Shown here piece after piece: positions 16,376-25,419 of a stretch of 47,889 bases of DNA. Position 1 is the first letter of the stretch, and the number at the start of each line of letters is the position of its first letter. This DNA comes from Acidobacteriota bacterium (GTDB lineage: Bacteria; Acidobacteriota; Terriglobia; Terriglobales; Acidobacteriaceae). The notes beneath the pieces are model-generated. The model was not told the origin of the DNA and made no database searches. It saw only the letters and a program-made list of their open reading frames with translations. A program made the position numbers and the translations under genes. The DNA lies in contig JAFDVV010000060.1 in NCBI GenBank assembly GCA_018268775.1, positions 4,005 to 51,893 on the forward strand. The letters run 5' to 3'.

Positions 16376-17677
16376 TCAGGCATCCAGCGGCCTCTCCGGA
16401 TGCACGGTGAGCCAGCAGATGGCGCCGATGACGGACAACGCCGATGCGGCGGCAAAGGAGGTTGTCCATCCAAAGTGATGGGCGATCCAGGGCGTCAGCG
16501 ATGCGGTAACGGCCCCGCCAATCTGTCCTCCCATGTTGACCATACTGGAGAAGACGCCTGAGCTGCGTCCTGCGATATCGTTGGAGACCGACCAGAAGGA
16601 GCTCTGCGAGAGGTAGAGTGTACCGCCGCCACCCGCGAGGATGAGCCCGGCAAGCTGCGGGCTGTGGGTCTGCGAGCCCAGAACAAGGAAGACTGCTGCG
16701 ATAGCGAGTGCAGCGGCTGCAAGGCCGCAGCGTCCGACGCGAAGTCCGTAGCGGGTAGTGAGCCTGTCGCTGAGCGCGCCGCCTACAAGACAGCAGACGG
16801 TCATCAGCAGGAATGGCAGCATGGCAAAGCGCGCGCTGGACTTGAGATCGAAGCCACGCACCTGGACCATGTAGAGAAAGAACCAGCTAAAGAATATCCA
16901 CGCAACATAGCCGAAGGCGAAGTAGCCGACCATCAGGGCGGGCAGGTCGCGGCGATGGAAGATCGCGCGCCAGGAGATTGGGGCGTCCTTGTCGGCGGCA
17001 TTCTGAGGCGAAGTCTGGACCGGGGTGTAGCTGAGTCCGTCGCGTATCGTGCGCAACTCCACTTGAGAGACCGCGGGGTGTTCGTCGGGAGTGTCACGCG
17101 CCGCGTACCACCAGATTGCGCCCACGATGACGCCGACGATAGCGCTGAACCAGAAGGCGGCCCTCCAGCCCTGGTTGGTGATGAACCATGTCAGCAGCGG
17201 CGGGGTCAGTCCGCTGCCCGCGCCCACACCGGCGAAGATCAACCCATTGATGAAGCCGCGTTCTTCAAGCGGCACCCAGCGAGCGACGAACTGGTTGGCC
17301 GCCGGGTAGACGACGGCTTCGCCCGCTCCAAGCGCAAAACGGATGGTGATCAGCAGCAGAACGGCGTGCGAGATGCCTGTTGGCAGCAGGGCGGTGAGCG
17401 CCGTCGCGACGCCCCACCACAAGACACCGAGTGTCAGGACCTTTCGCGGGCCAAAGCGCGCCGCGAGCCATCCGGCAGGAAGTTGGAAGACGGCATAGCC
17501 GATCAGGAATGCGCTGAATATCCATCCCAGGCGCTGGTCTCCCAGGCCGTACTCTCTGCTGATCTCAAGGCCGGCGATGGTGATATTCGTACGGTCGAGA
17601 AAGGCAACTCCGCTGATAACAAAGAGCCAGAAGGCAAGAAAAAATCGGATCCTGGTACGGCGCTCGTCGGACATCAT
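16376..17677 (-). CDS. MFS transporter, anion:cation symporter (ACS) type
   Basis: 433 aa with about twelve membrane segments. FLDRTNITIA, GYAVFQLPAGWLAARFGPRK and ALGAGEAVVYPAANQFVARW are the hallmarks of the ACS branch (hexuronate, galactonate, glucarate and related organic-acid importers with proton). It is the first gene of the nine-gene minus-strand block and would import the acid released by the exported enzymes. Two ATGs are adjacent; AGGAG is better spaced from the second (17674). The exact substrate cannot be told from sequence. Confidence 0.92.
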   Translation of the reverse strand: MMSDERRTRIRFFLAFWLFVISGVAFLDRTNITIAGLEISREYGLGDQRLGWIFSAFLIGYAVFQLPAGWLAARFGPRKVLTLGVLWWGVATALTALLPTGISHAVLLLITIRFALGAGEAVVYPAANQFVARWVPLEERGFINGLIFAGVGAGSGLTPPLLTWFITNQGWRAAFWFSAIVGVIVGAIWWYAARDTPDEHPAVSQVELRTIRDGLSYTPVQTSPQNAADKDAPISWRAIFHRRDLPALMVGYFAFGYVAWIFFSWFFLYMVQVRGFDLKSSARFAMLPFLLMTVCCLVGGALSDRLTTRYGLRVGRCGLAAAALAIAAVFLVLGSQTHSPQLAGLILAGGGGTLYLSQSSFWSVSNDIAGRSSGVFSSMVNMGGQIGGAVTASLTPWIAHHFGWTTSFAAASALSVIGAICWLTVHPERPLDA

Positions 17678-17738
17678 GCTCCTGACAGCCGCTGGGTGCG
17701 GCCATCTCTAATATGTTTTGCAAATTTGTTGTAGCTTG

Positions 17739-17760
17739 GCCATTCCAATACCGGAATGGC
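17739..17760. promoter_or_regulatory. Inverted repeat in the divergent promoter region of two MFS genes
   Basis: GCCATTCC (17739-17746) and GGAATGGC (17753-17760) form perfect 8-bp arms around AATACC. It lies in the 248-base gap between the ACS and DHA2 transporter genes, 62 bases upstream of the ACS gene. A second perfect palindrome CAAATTTG is at 17721-17728. The pair resembles an operator for a dimeric regulator, which could control the nine-gene block, the DHA2 gene, or both. Confidence 0.45.
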
Positions 17761-17925
17761 ACCTGCATGGTATCGACGCGCGGGAACCATGCGCAAGGGC
17801 TATATGTCTTAGTCGCAGGACGGCACTTGCATCGCTTTTGGATCGCGGACGACGCCGATTTCAAAAAAATCGTGAATCCGCGCCTCGAAAGTCCGGAAAC
17901 CTCCACAATTTCGTAAACTTAAGGG

Positions 17926-19356
17926 ATGACTGCAAAAAAACGCTCTCCGCTGTACGTTACGTCGCTGATCGCGGGAGCATTTTTTATGGAGAACCTGGAC
18001 GGTACGATTATCGCCACCGCCCTTCCCCAGATGGCGCGGAGCTTCCACGTCGGTGCCGTCAGCCTCAACATTGGTATGACCGCCTATCTGCTGACGCTGG
18101 CCGTCTTCATCCCGATCAGCGGATGGGTGGCGGACCGCTTCGGCTCACGGTCGGTCTTTGCGTCGGCCATCGTCATCTTTACCGTGGCGTCGCTCCTCTG
18201 CGGAATCTCAAAGACGCTGACGCAGTTCACCTTGATGCGTATTTTGCAGGGTATCGGCGGGGCCATGATGGTACCCGTGGGACGGCTGATCGTGCTGCGC
18301 AACACGCCGAAAGACCAGCTTGCGCAGGCCATCGCCTATATAAGCTGGCCCGGACTCACGGCCCTGGTGCTGGGTCCGGCGCTCGGCGGCTTTATTACCA
18401 CCTACTGGAGCTGGCACTGGATATTCTTCCTCAATCTCCCGCTTGGTATCGCGGCCCTCGTTCTTACGCTGCTGTGGATTGAGAACCTTCGCGCCGAAGA
18501 GATTCACCCGTTCGACTGGCTGACCTTCGCGCTCGGCGGCGCGGCGTCTTCGGGCGCTGTGTATGCCATGGAGAAGCTGGGGGCAGAGGGACAACACTGG
18601 CAGGGCCCGGTCGCGATTCTTGTGCTGAGTTTGATCGCGGGAGTGGCGGCCATCGTCATCGCGCGGCGCAGGCCAACGACTTCGTTTATCGACCTGCAGT
18701 CAATGAAACTGAAGACCTACTCACTCTCGGTCTACGGCGCGAGCCTGTTCCGCATCTCCGTCTCGGTGCTGCCGTTTCTGCTGCCGCTGATGTTTCAGAT
18801 CGCATTTGGCATGAGCGCGTTTCACTCAGGACTCTATCTGCTGGCTCTTTTTCTTGGCGACCTCAGCATGAAGTCCGTCGTCATTCAACTGCTGCGGCGC
18901 TTCGGCTTCCGCAGGCTTCTGATTGTGAACGGGCTAATTACAACCTCGTCGATGGCTGCATGCGCCTTTCTCGGGCCGACGACTCCACCCGCGTTGATCG
19001 CGGCAGTTCTGTTCTTCCATGGGGCGTTCCGGTCGCTGGAGTTCACCTGCATGACGACGCTTGCTTACTCGGAGATCACGCCAGAGCGCATGAGCCGCGC
19101 CAACGGGTTCCTCAGCGCGGTCATGCAGTTGAGCATGGGGCTGGGGGTCGCCGTCGGTGCCATCACCCTTCGCTTTGTCGCGCACTCCCGTGGGCATTCC
19201 GCGACATTGCCCCAGCTCATCGACTTCCGGCTGGCGATCCTTGCCATAGCCGTGCTGTCGCTGGGGCCAGTCTTCGACAGCCTCGGCCTGGCCCCGGATG
19301 CGGGATCGACCACCAGCGGTCACCTGCAAACCGAGTTGGAGGCAACTCCGGTTTAG
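17926..19356 (+). CDS. MFS exporter, DHA2 (EmrB/QacA) type
   Basis: 476 aa, about fourteen membrane segments. NLDGTIIATALPQMARSF is the DHA2 motif D1, GWVADRFGSRSVF motif A and LGPALGGFITTYWSWHWIFF motif C, so it is a drug:proton antiporter-family exporter. It is transcribed away from the ACS-type gene across a 248-base gap with two palindromes. No membrane-fusion partner is encoded beside it. The bases before the ATG (AAGGG touching the start) give poor ribosome-binding spacing. Substrate unknown. Confidence 0.93.
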   Translation: MTAKKRSPLYVTSLIAGAFFMENLDGTIIATALPQMARSFHVGAVSLNIGMTAYLLTLAVFIPISGWVADRFGSRSVFASAIVIFTVASLLCGISKTLTQFTLMRILQGIGGAMMVPVGRLIVLRNTPKDQLAQAIAYISWPGLTALVLGPALGGFITTYWSWHWIFFLNLPLGIAALVLTLLWIENLRAEEIHPFDWLTFALGGAASSGAVYAMEKLGAEGQHWQGPVAILVLSLIAGVAAIVIARRRPTTSFIDLQSMKLKTYSLSVYGASLFRISVSVLPFLLPLMFQIAFGMSAFHSGLYLLALFLGDLSMKSVVIQLLRRFGFRRLLIVNGLITTSSMAACAFLGPTTPPALIAAVLFFHGAFRSLEFTCMTTLAYSEITPERMSRANGFLSAVMQLSMGLGVAVGAITLRFVAHSRGHSATLPQLIDFRLAILAIAVLSLGPVFDSLGLAPDAGSTTSGHLQTELEATPV

Positions 19357-19536
19357 CGAGAGTGCTGAGTTTGGATGGGCTGCCCGCGGCGTAAAACACT
19401 GAACCAGGGGTGCTTTACGGCTCAGATGTCTCTGCGCCTTGAACAGGTTGACCAGCGCGAAGTAAAGGCAGGGCCGTCCTTCTCTACCCTGTGGTGCGCA
19501 CCTTGAACGAATATGCGGGGAATTCGAATATTTTTC

Positions 19537-19566
19537 TTGACACCTGATTGGGGAACTCGCTAGACT
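19537..19566 (+). promoter_or_regulatory. Likely sigma-70 promoter for the second TonB-receptor-like gene
   Basis: TTGACA (19537-19542), an 18-base spacer and TAGACT (19561-19566), with AT-rich sequence just upstream. It would give a leader of about 140 bases before the ATG at 19715. The rest of the 358-base gap (19357-19714) shows no gene or recognisable structured RNA. Confidence 0.55.
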
Positions 19567-19714
19567 TCGCGATAAAGTAATATCAATAATATACTTTTCG
19601 ATGTTGACCCGTACCATTTCCCTTGCGTTTACATAGACTTACGCGGCATGACGTGAAGGGAAATGAGTTTTAGGGCCGTCGCGGAAAGTATTCCTTCGAC
19701 TCAGGAGGCAGGCG

Positions 19715-22700
19715 ATGAACCTGATCCAGCATCGCATCTTAGCGATCTTCTCGGCTCTGATCTTCCTAGTGGCTCTTGTTCCGGCATCGTTGGCACAGGA
19801 GACCCGCAGCATGATCTTCGGCCGTGTTCTCGATCATTCCGGCGCGGTTGTTCCGGCTGCGCACGTCACCGTCGTCAATAACGACACCAACGTCGCCACT
19901 GCGCTCACAACCAATGGTTCGGGATACTATGAGGCGCCGCTGCTGCTTACCGGCACCTACACCGTCACCGTTGAGGCCAAGGGCTTCAGCAAAACGACGC
20001 GTCCTGGAATCGTGCTTCCCATCAGCACGCGTCAGCAGGTGGATGTGACCCTCGAGGCGGGAGCCGATACGCAGACGGTGACTGTGACCGCGGACACGAC
20101 GATGATCCAGACCGACCCGCTCTCAGGCGGCTTTGTCATCGACAGCCGAAGCCTGCACGATCTGCCGACCCTCAACAACAACTCGACGCTGCTGGCCAAG
20201 CTCGCGCCTGGCATTCAGAGCAACGGAGGAGCGGACGGATACACCAATCCCGCATTTGGCTACATCGGTACTTCGTTCTCGGTCGCAGGCAACGTCGGCG
20301 GCAACGACTTCACGATCGACGGTATTCCCAACAACGGCAACATTCGCCGCGTTTCGGCGCAACCTCCTGTGGACGCTGTGGGAGAGTTCAAGGTCGACAC
20401 CTCGAACTTCGACGTCTCCGTCGGCCACACGTCGGGGGCCAGCTTCGCCGTCAGCACGAAGTCCGGCACCAATGATTTCCACGGGTCGCTCAGCGAGCAG
20501 CACTGGAGGAACTCGTGGAACGCCGCCAATTTCTTCGTGAAGCTGGCAAACAATAATGCCATTGCGGCGGCCCAGGCTGCCGGAAATACCTCTCTCGCCG
20601 ACAGCCTGAAGGGCAAGAGCCTCAATCCTGCGGGACACTCCAACAACTACACAGGCACGATCGGTGGGCCGGTCCGAATTCCCTGGATCTACAACGGCCG
20701 GGACAAGATGTTTTTCTTCTTCAGCTACAGCGGACTGAACGATCGCGTATCGGCCAACACCGTCTACTGGAACCGCACCGTCCCGACGCTGGCCGAGCGT
20801 AACGGCGACTTCTCCGACCTGCTGACGGTAGATCCGGTCCAATATCAGATATATGACCCGCTCTCGACGCGTCCCGACCCGGCGCGTCCGGGCCACGTCA
20901 TCCGCGACCCCTTCCCGGGAAACATTATCCCCAAGAGCCGGATGATCAACCCGACCTATAACTTCTATAGCAAGCTGCTTCCCAACCCGAATAACGGTCC
21001 CGCCAATGCAACGGTAGCTCCTTTCAACAACTATTACGCCAGCAAGATGCCATGGAGGTTCGACTACAAGGCCCTCACCGGCAGAGTGGACTATCAGCTC
21101 TCGGACAGGCATCGGTTCTACGTGCGCACCCAGTACTGGACCAACAACGAGTCGAACCAGGACTGGCTCTATGAGACGGCTCCGGGCTTCGGAGGACTCG
21201 TCGGCAATCGTCTCGGAATTGGGTCGGGCGTTGACTGGATATGGACACCGGCGCAGAGTTGGCTCCTCGATTTCTCCGTTGGCTTCCAGCGCTTCACCGA
21301 CTCCGTCCTCGATCAGGCCGCGCGCAAGATCGAGCCGTCGAAGACCGGACTTCCGTCGTACATCGATCAATATGCCGGTGCGGCCTACACTGCTCCCCTG
21401 ATGCGATTCTCGGGCTACGACTCGCTCAGTTGGAACTGGATGGGCGATCCTGCCCGCTACGACAATATCGTGGGCAAGGTCGACGGCTGGCGCACCAGCG
21501 GAAGGCACACTATCCGCTTCGGCTTCGATCAGTATCAGCTCGCCAAGACGAACCACGGGTTCAACGCCGGAATCAACACCTCCGGCAACTTTAACTTCGA
21601 CAACACCTTCACCAGCGCGGACGACGACGGCCACATCCCGGCAGGATCACTCGGCCACAGCTGGGCGGCCTTCCTGATGGGACTGCCGACCTCGGCTTCC
21701 ATTGCGACCTCGCCCAGCGTTGCGCTGCGCAGTGCACAGTATGGCTGGTACGTGGAGGACGGCTGGCGCGCGACGCCGAGGCTTTCGCTGAACTTCGGGC
21801 TGCGCATGGAGTATGAGACTGGCGCGACTGTGCGCCACGACCAGGCGCTCGGCGCCTTCGACCCCAATGCCCAGGTTCCTATCGCGGCAGACGCACAGGG
21901 TGCATATTCGCAGAACCCGCTGGCGGAGCTTCCGGCCGCGCAATTCAAGGTGGTTGGAGGCGCTACCTATATCGGTGCCAATGGGGCCCCGCGAGCTCTG
22001 TGGGCGAACAAGCTGATGTATCTTCCTCGCTTCGCCGCGACGTACGCAGTTACTCCGCAACTGGTGCTGCGTGGAGGCTACGGCGTGTACTACGACACAC
22101 GTACCGTGCGCGACTTCAGCTATGGCTTCCCGCCACAGTCTGGCTACTCCCGCACAACCAACTCCACGTTCAGCACGGACTTTGGACAGACATGGGCCTC
22201 CGGCGATCCGAAGAACGGAGTCTCGCCCCTTACCAACCCCTTCCCGGTGCGCTCGGACGGAACTCAATTCGATGTTCCCGTCGGAAACGCGCTCGGCGCC
22301 TCCGTTAGCAACGGAGCAGGCTACTCCTACGTTCCGTATGACCTGCCCCGCGCGCGGCAGCAGCGCTGGCGCGCCGGCGTCGAACAGCAGTTCGGCAACG
22401 ACGTGCTGGTCGAAATCGCCTATGCCGGCTCCTATAGTGACGATGTCGAGATCACCCAGACCATGCAGCCGTTGCCGCAGCAATACTGGGCAACAGGCAT
22501 GGTGCGAAACAACGCAATCGCCAGCGACCTGACCAAGCAGGTTACAAACCCGTTCTACATCGGCAACTTCGCCGACCTGAAGGCGAGCAACCCCGTCGTC
22601 TATCAGAGCATGATCGGCAACGGCTTCTTCACCAGCAAGACGATTCAAAAGAACCGCCTCCTGCGTCCTTTCCCGCATGTCAATGGCTTGAACAACAGCT

Positions 22701-23398
22701 ACTCGCCACTCGGCAGGGCGAAGACTACGGCAATCGAGTCGCGCCTATCGAAGCGCTTCTCGCACGGATTCAACCTGAACCTGACCTACACCCGTATGTG
22801 GGGCAATGCCGCCGACTACTTCTACAACGAGTACGACACTGCCCCAAGCTGGCGCCCGAGCTCACAGACCCGGCCGCATCGCGTGACCGGAACCGCTGTC
22901 TTCGAGATGCCTTGGGGCCGGGGGAAGATGTTCTGGAACGATGGATGGAAGAGCAAGGTCTTCGGAGGGTTCCAGGTGGCCGGGACCTATGAGTACCAGC
23001 AGGGCCCCTTGCTGGGCTTCCCCAATCTCTTCTTCTACGGAGGCAACATCCTGGACATTCGGAAAGAAGGGCGAAATTTCTTGAACTGGTTCAACACCAA
23101 CGGCTTTGAGACAAACGCCTCAAAGGCTCCTGCGTCGTACCACGCTCGTGTCTTCCCCGTGAACGTTCCTGGACTTCGGGCGGACAGCACGAACATCTGG
23201 AACGGAAACGTGCAGCGCACCTTCAATATCAGGGAAAAAGTCAACCTGATGTTCCGCTTCGACGCGCTGAACCTCTTCAACCGCACCACGTTTTCCTCGC
23301 CGAACACCAGTCCAACCAGCGGCCAGTTCGCGATGGTGACCAACGTGACAGGTACACCTCCGCGATATTTGCAGATCATGGGGAGGCTTACCTTCTAA
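19715..23398 (+). CDS. TonB-receptor-like outer-membrane protein with carboxypeptidase-regulatory-like domain
   Basis: 1,227 aa. A Sec signal (residues 1-27, ending SLAQ) is followed by a carboxypeptidase-regulatory-like domain (IFGRVLDHSGAVVPAAHVTV, SGYYEAPLLLTGTYTV), a plug-like region (DLPTLNNNSTLLAKLAPG, FTIDGIPNNGNIRR) and a barrel ending in LQIMGRLTF. It is of the same broad type as the protein at 10661 but clearly different along its length. AGGAGG lies six bases before the ATG. It is a single-gene unit with its own promoter and a strong terminator. Its ligand is unknown; nearby DHA2 and ACS genes may be unrelated. Confidence 0.92.
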   Translation: MNLIQHRILAIFSALIFLVALVPASLAQETRSMIFGRVLDHSGAVVPAAHVTVVNNDTNVATALTTNGSGYYEAPLLLTGTYTVTVEAKGFSKTTRPGIVLPISTRQQVDVTLEAGADTQTVTVTADTTMIQTDPLSGGFVIDSRSLHDLPTLNNNSTLLAKLAPGIQSNGGADGYTNPAFGYIGTSFSVAGNVGGNDFTIDGIPNNGNIRRVSAQPPVDAVGEFKVDTSNFDVSVGHTSGASFAVSTKSGTNDFHGSLSEQHWRNSWNAANFFVKLANNNAIAAAQAAGNTSLADSLKGKSLNPAGHSNNYTGTIGGPVRIPWIYNGRDKMFFFFSYSGLNDRVSANTVYWNRTVPTLAERNGDFSDLLTVDPVQYQIYDPLSTRPDPARPGHVIRDPFPGNIIPKSRMINPTYNFYSKLLPNPNNGPANATVAPFNNYYASKMPWRFDYKALTGRVDYQLSDRHRFYVRTQYWTNNESNQDWLYETAPGFGGLVGNRLGIGSGVDWIWTPAQSWLLDFSVGFQRFTDSVLDQAARKIEPSKTGLPSYIDQYAGAAYTAPLMRFSGYDSLSWNWMGDPARYDNIVGKVDGWRTSGRHTIRFGFDQYQLAKTNHGFNAGINTSGNFNFDNTFTSADDDGHIPAGSLGHSWAAFLMGLPTSASIATSPSVALRSAQYGWYVEDGWRATPRLSLNFGLRMEYETGATVRHDQALGAFDPNAQVPIAADAQGAYSQNPLAELPAAQFKVVGGATYIGANGAPRALWANKLMYLPRFAATYAVTPQLVLRGGYGVYYDTRTVRDFSYGFPPQSGYSRTTNSTFSTDFGQTWASGDPKNGVSPLTNPFPVRSDGTQFDVPVGNALGASVSNGAGYSYVPYDLPRARQQRWRAGVEQQFGNDVLVEIAYAGSYSDDVEITQTMQPLPQQYWATGMVRNNAIASDLTKQVTNPFYIGNFADLKASNPVVYQSMIGNGFFTSKTIQKNRLLRPFPHVNGLNNSYSPLGRAKTTAIESRLSKRFSHGFNLNLTYTRMWGNAADYFYNEYDTAPSWRPSSQTRPHRVTGTAVFEMPWGRGKMFWNDGWKSKVFGGFQVAGTYEYQQGPLLGFPNLFFYGGNILDIRKEGRNFLNWFNTNGFETNASKAPASYHARVFPVNVPGLRADSTNIWNGNVQRTFNIREKVNLMFRFDALNLFNRTTFSSPNTSPTSGQFAMVTNVTGTPPRYLQIMGRLTF

Positions 23399-23506
23399 AT
23401 CCGCAGCCACTATATAGATAGCAGCCAGTCCATGCCTCAATGGCTGGTGCCTATGCGCTCCTTACAGGCAGGTGCAATCGATTCGCGCGCATCGAATTGG
23501 CGCTTG

Positions 23507-23547
23507 AAATCCGTTTCGGCGGCCCGTCGCCGAAACGGATTTTTTTT
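23507..23547 (+). terminator. Rho-independent terminator of the TonB-receptor-like gene
   Basis: A perfect 15-bp stem (23507-23521 with 23528-23542, arms AAATCCGTTTCGGCG and its complement), a 6-base loop and a run of eight T at 23540-23547. It lies 108 bases after the receptor stop codon and isolates it from the BlaI unit. Confidence 0.93.
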
Positions 23548-23648
23548 CTGTTCTTCAAGTAGGTCCGTTCTTGTTGGCCGTTGGTCGTGAATCTTCTACT
23601 CTACGTCTTCGCGCAAGGACACGCTTTCGCGGTCCGCCTGTCAGGCCG

Positions 23649-23668
23649 CTAACTAATTTATTAGTTAG
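23649..23668. promoter_or_regulatory. Perfect palindrome before the BlaI-family gene (probable autoregulatory operator)
   Basis: CTAACTAAT-TT-ATTAGTTAG has 9-bp arms and ends 21 bases before the BlaI start codon. BlaI/MecI repressors bind such symmetrical sites upstream of their own genes. A near copy of its core lies at the start of the HtrA gene (25432-25445). Confidence 0.65.
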
Positions 23669-23689
23669 CCGTCTCTTCAACAGGTCGCC

Positions 23690-24091
23690 ATGCCACCGAA
23701 GAGATCCAACACGTTGACGGAAGCAGAGCTTCGACTGATGAAGATTCTGTGGCAGAGGGGCGAGTCGGCCGTTGCCGATCTCGTATCCGGGCTGCCGGAT
23801 ACGGCTCCGCTCGCCTATACATCGGTGCTCACGACGATCCGCATTCTTGAGAAGAAGGGCTTTGTGAGCCACCGTCAGGATGGGCGCGCCTTTCTCTACA
23901 GCCCCTGCATCGCCGAAGACGAAGCGGGGCTGTCGGAGGTGCGGCAACTGCTGCAGCGCTTCTTCGGCAACTCGCGCGAACGCCTGTTGCTTTCGGTGCT
24001 CGGCGACGACGCGATCACCCCCGAAGAGATCAAGCGCCTGAAAGATGCGATTGCAAATGCGCCAAACGAACCGGTGGAGGAGTCCGAGTGA
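23690..24091 (+). CDS. BlaI/MecI/CopY-family transcriptional repressor
   Basis: 133 aa. The winged-helix domain covers about residues 8-78 (LTEAELRLMKILWQRGESAV, YTSVLTTIRILEKKGFVSHR, GRAFLYSP), and the C-terminal helices (LLQRFFGNSRERLLLSVLGD) serve dimerisation in this family. Family members repress sensor-peptidase genes until cleaved after a membrane signal. The M56 peptidase gene overlaps its stop codon by one base, the classic arrangement. A palindromic operator candidate lies just upstream. No beta-lactamase gene is nearby; the likely target is the HtrA protease gene downstream. Confidence 0.93.
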   Translation: MPPKRSNTLTEAELRLMKILWQRGESAVADLVSGLPDTAPLAYTSVLTTIRILEKKGFVSHRQDGRAFLYSPCIAEDEAGLSEVRQLLQRFFGNSRERLLLSVLGDDAITPEEIKRLKDAIANAPNEPVEESE

Positions 24092-25389
24092 TGGGGCATC
24101 TGTTCGATACCGCGTTGCAGTACTCCGCCGTTGCGGCCTCCTCTCTCATCAATGCCGTTGTCGAAGGGGCACTGCTCACCCTTTGCGTGGGCCTTGTGCT
24201 GCATCTTTGCCCGCGCATCAAGCCCGCGGCCCGCTTCGTCATCTGGGCGGGTGTTATGTTCGCGGCGCTGGCGTTTCACTTTGTTCCGTTCGGAAGCGGT
24301 ACCGAACGCTCAACCGCTGCCCCATCGAACGTCATTCACATCGGCGCTTACTGGGGAACGGCCATCGTGACTTTGTGGTCGCTCATGGCTCTCGCGCGTA
24401 TCGCCGGACTCATTCGCAGCGCAATCTCACTACGCCACATTGCCGCCGGTGCCACGCCCGTTGTTCCCGACGCGGTGTGCGAACCGCTGCTGCGCGGCGC
24501 GCGCAGACAGGTAACGCTGTGCACGTCGACTGAAGTTGACCGGCCGAGCGTCGCGGGATTCTTTCGCCCGCGCATCCTTCTTCCGCAGAGCATCTACGGG
24601 CAGCTCTCGCCGCAGGAGCGCGAACAGATTGTTCTGCATGAGATGGAGCATCTTCGACGCTGGGACGACTGGACGAACCTTGCACAGAAGATCGGGCTCG
24701 CGCTGTTTCCGCTGAACCCCGCGCTCAACTGGATCGAGCGGCGGCTTTGCATGGAGCGCGAGCTTGCCTGCGACGACTGCGTGCTGGCAGCCACGTCGGC
24801 GCACAAGGCCTACGCCTCGTGCCTTACCAATCTCGCCGAGCAGTCGTTGCTGCGCCGGAACATCTCGCTTGCGCTGGGCGCGTGGGGAAGAAGGCCGGAG
24901 CTGGTCCATCGCGTGCAACGCATTCTGTCGAGGCCGGCAAGCACTATGGGGCGCACCGCGGGGTATGCGGTGACAGGAGTATTTCTTGCTGGCATGACGA
25001 TTGGTGCTGTCTCGTTGACACGAATGCCGTCGCTGGTCAGCTTCTCTGTGCCGGCCAGATCGACTGCTACAGCCACATCTGCGGCACCCTCGCCCGCATT
25101 CACTGCGACTGCACAGCATGAAGCGATGCCTTCGGCGACGCTGGTCAAGGCAGAGATGCCGCAAGAAGCCGCACCGGACGCCGTCGGCCACACGCGCTCG
25201 CATCGTGCTCCGGCGGCCAGGAACGCCGTCCACCACCAGCCGAAGCCCGAGTCGCAGGACCTGCTTGTGCTCACAGGATCGGGCACGCAGTTTGTTCAAC
25301 CACGCCTGACACTCGCGATCTCTGAGAGCACCGGAGCCACCTATGCGGCCGTTCCCATGGGGAATGGCTGGCTGGTCATTCAACTTTAA
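24091..25389 (+). CDS. M56-family (BlaR1-like) membrane metallopeptidase
   Basis: 432 aa from the ATG at 24091 within TGATG, with GGAGGAG ahead; a GTG one codon upstream is the alternative. Membrane segments lie at about 14-40, 47-66, 88-107 and around 290-308. The zinc motif is His183-Glu184-Met-Glu-His187 (VLHEMEHLRRWDDW), with MERELACDDC as the downstream acidic helix typical of the family. BlaR1 and MecR1 carry a C-terminal penicillin-binding sensor; here the last 110 residues are a short, Ala/Pro-rich extracytoplasmic tail with no such domain, so the signal is not a beta-lactam bound in that way. It probably inactivates the co-encoded BlaI. Confidence 0.92.
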   Translation: MGHLFDTALQYSAVAASSLINAVVEGALLTLCVGLVLHLCPRIKPAARFVIWAGVMFAALAFHFVPFGSGTERSTAAPSNVIHIGAYWGTAIVTLWSLMALARIAGLIRSAISLRHIAAGATPVVPDAVCEPLLRGARRQVTLCTSTEVDRPSVAGFFRPRILLPQSIYGQLSPQEREQIVLHEMEHLRRWDDWTNLAQKIGLALFPLNPALNWIERRLCMERELACDDCVLAATSAHKAYASCLTNLAEQSLLRRNISLALGAWGRRPELVHRVQRILSRPASTMGRTAGYAVTGVFLAGMTIGAVSLTRMPSLVSFSVPARSTATATSAAPSPAFTATAQHEAMPSATLVKAEMPQEAAPDAVGHTRSHRAPAARNAVHHQPKPESQDLLVLTGSGTQFVQPRLTLAISESTGATYAAVPMGNGWLVIQL

Positions 25390-25419
25390 CCACAGAAGCG
25401 CCCAGAGGAGGGCAAAGTC

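Noticed and set aside
20123..21634. 503-codon minus-strand frame opposite the second receptor gene
   Set aside because: Antisense shadow of a conserved barrel protein with no recognisable domain.
23690..25389. Beta-lactam resistance regulator pair
   Set aside because: The M56 protein lacks a penicillin-binding sensor domain and no beta-lactamase is nearby; HtrA is the linked target.
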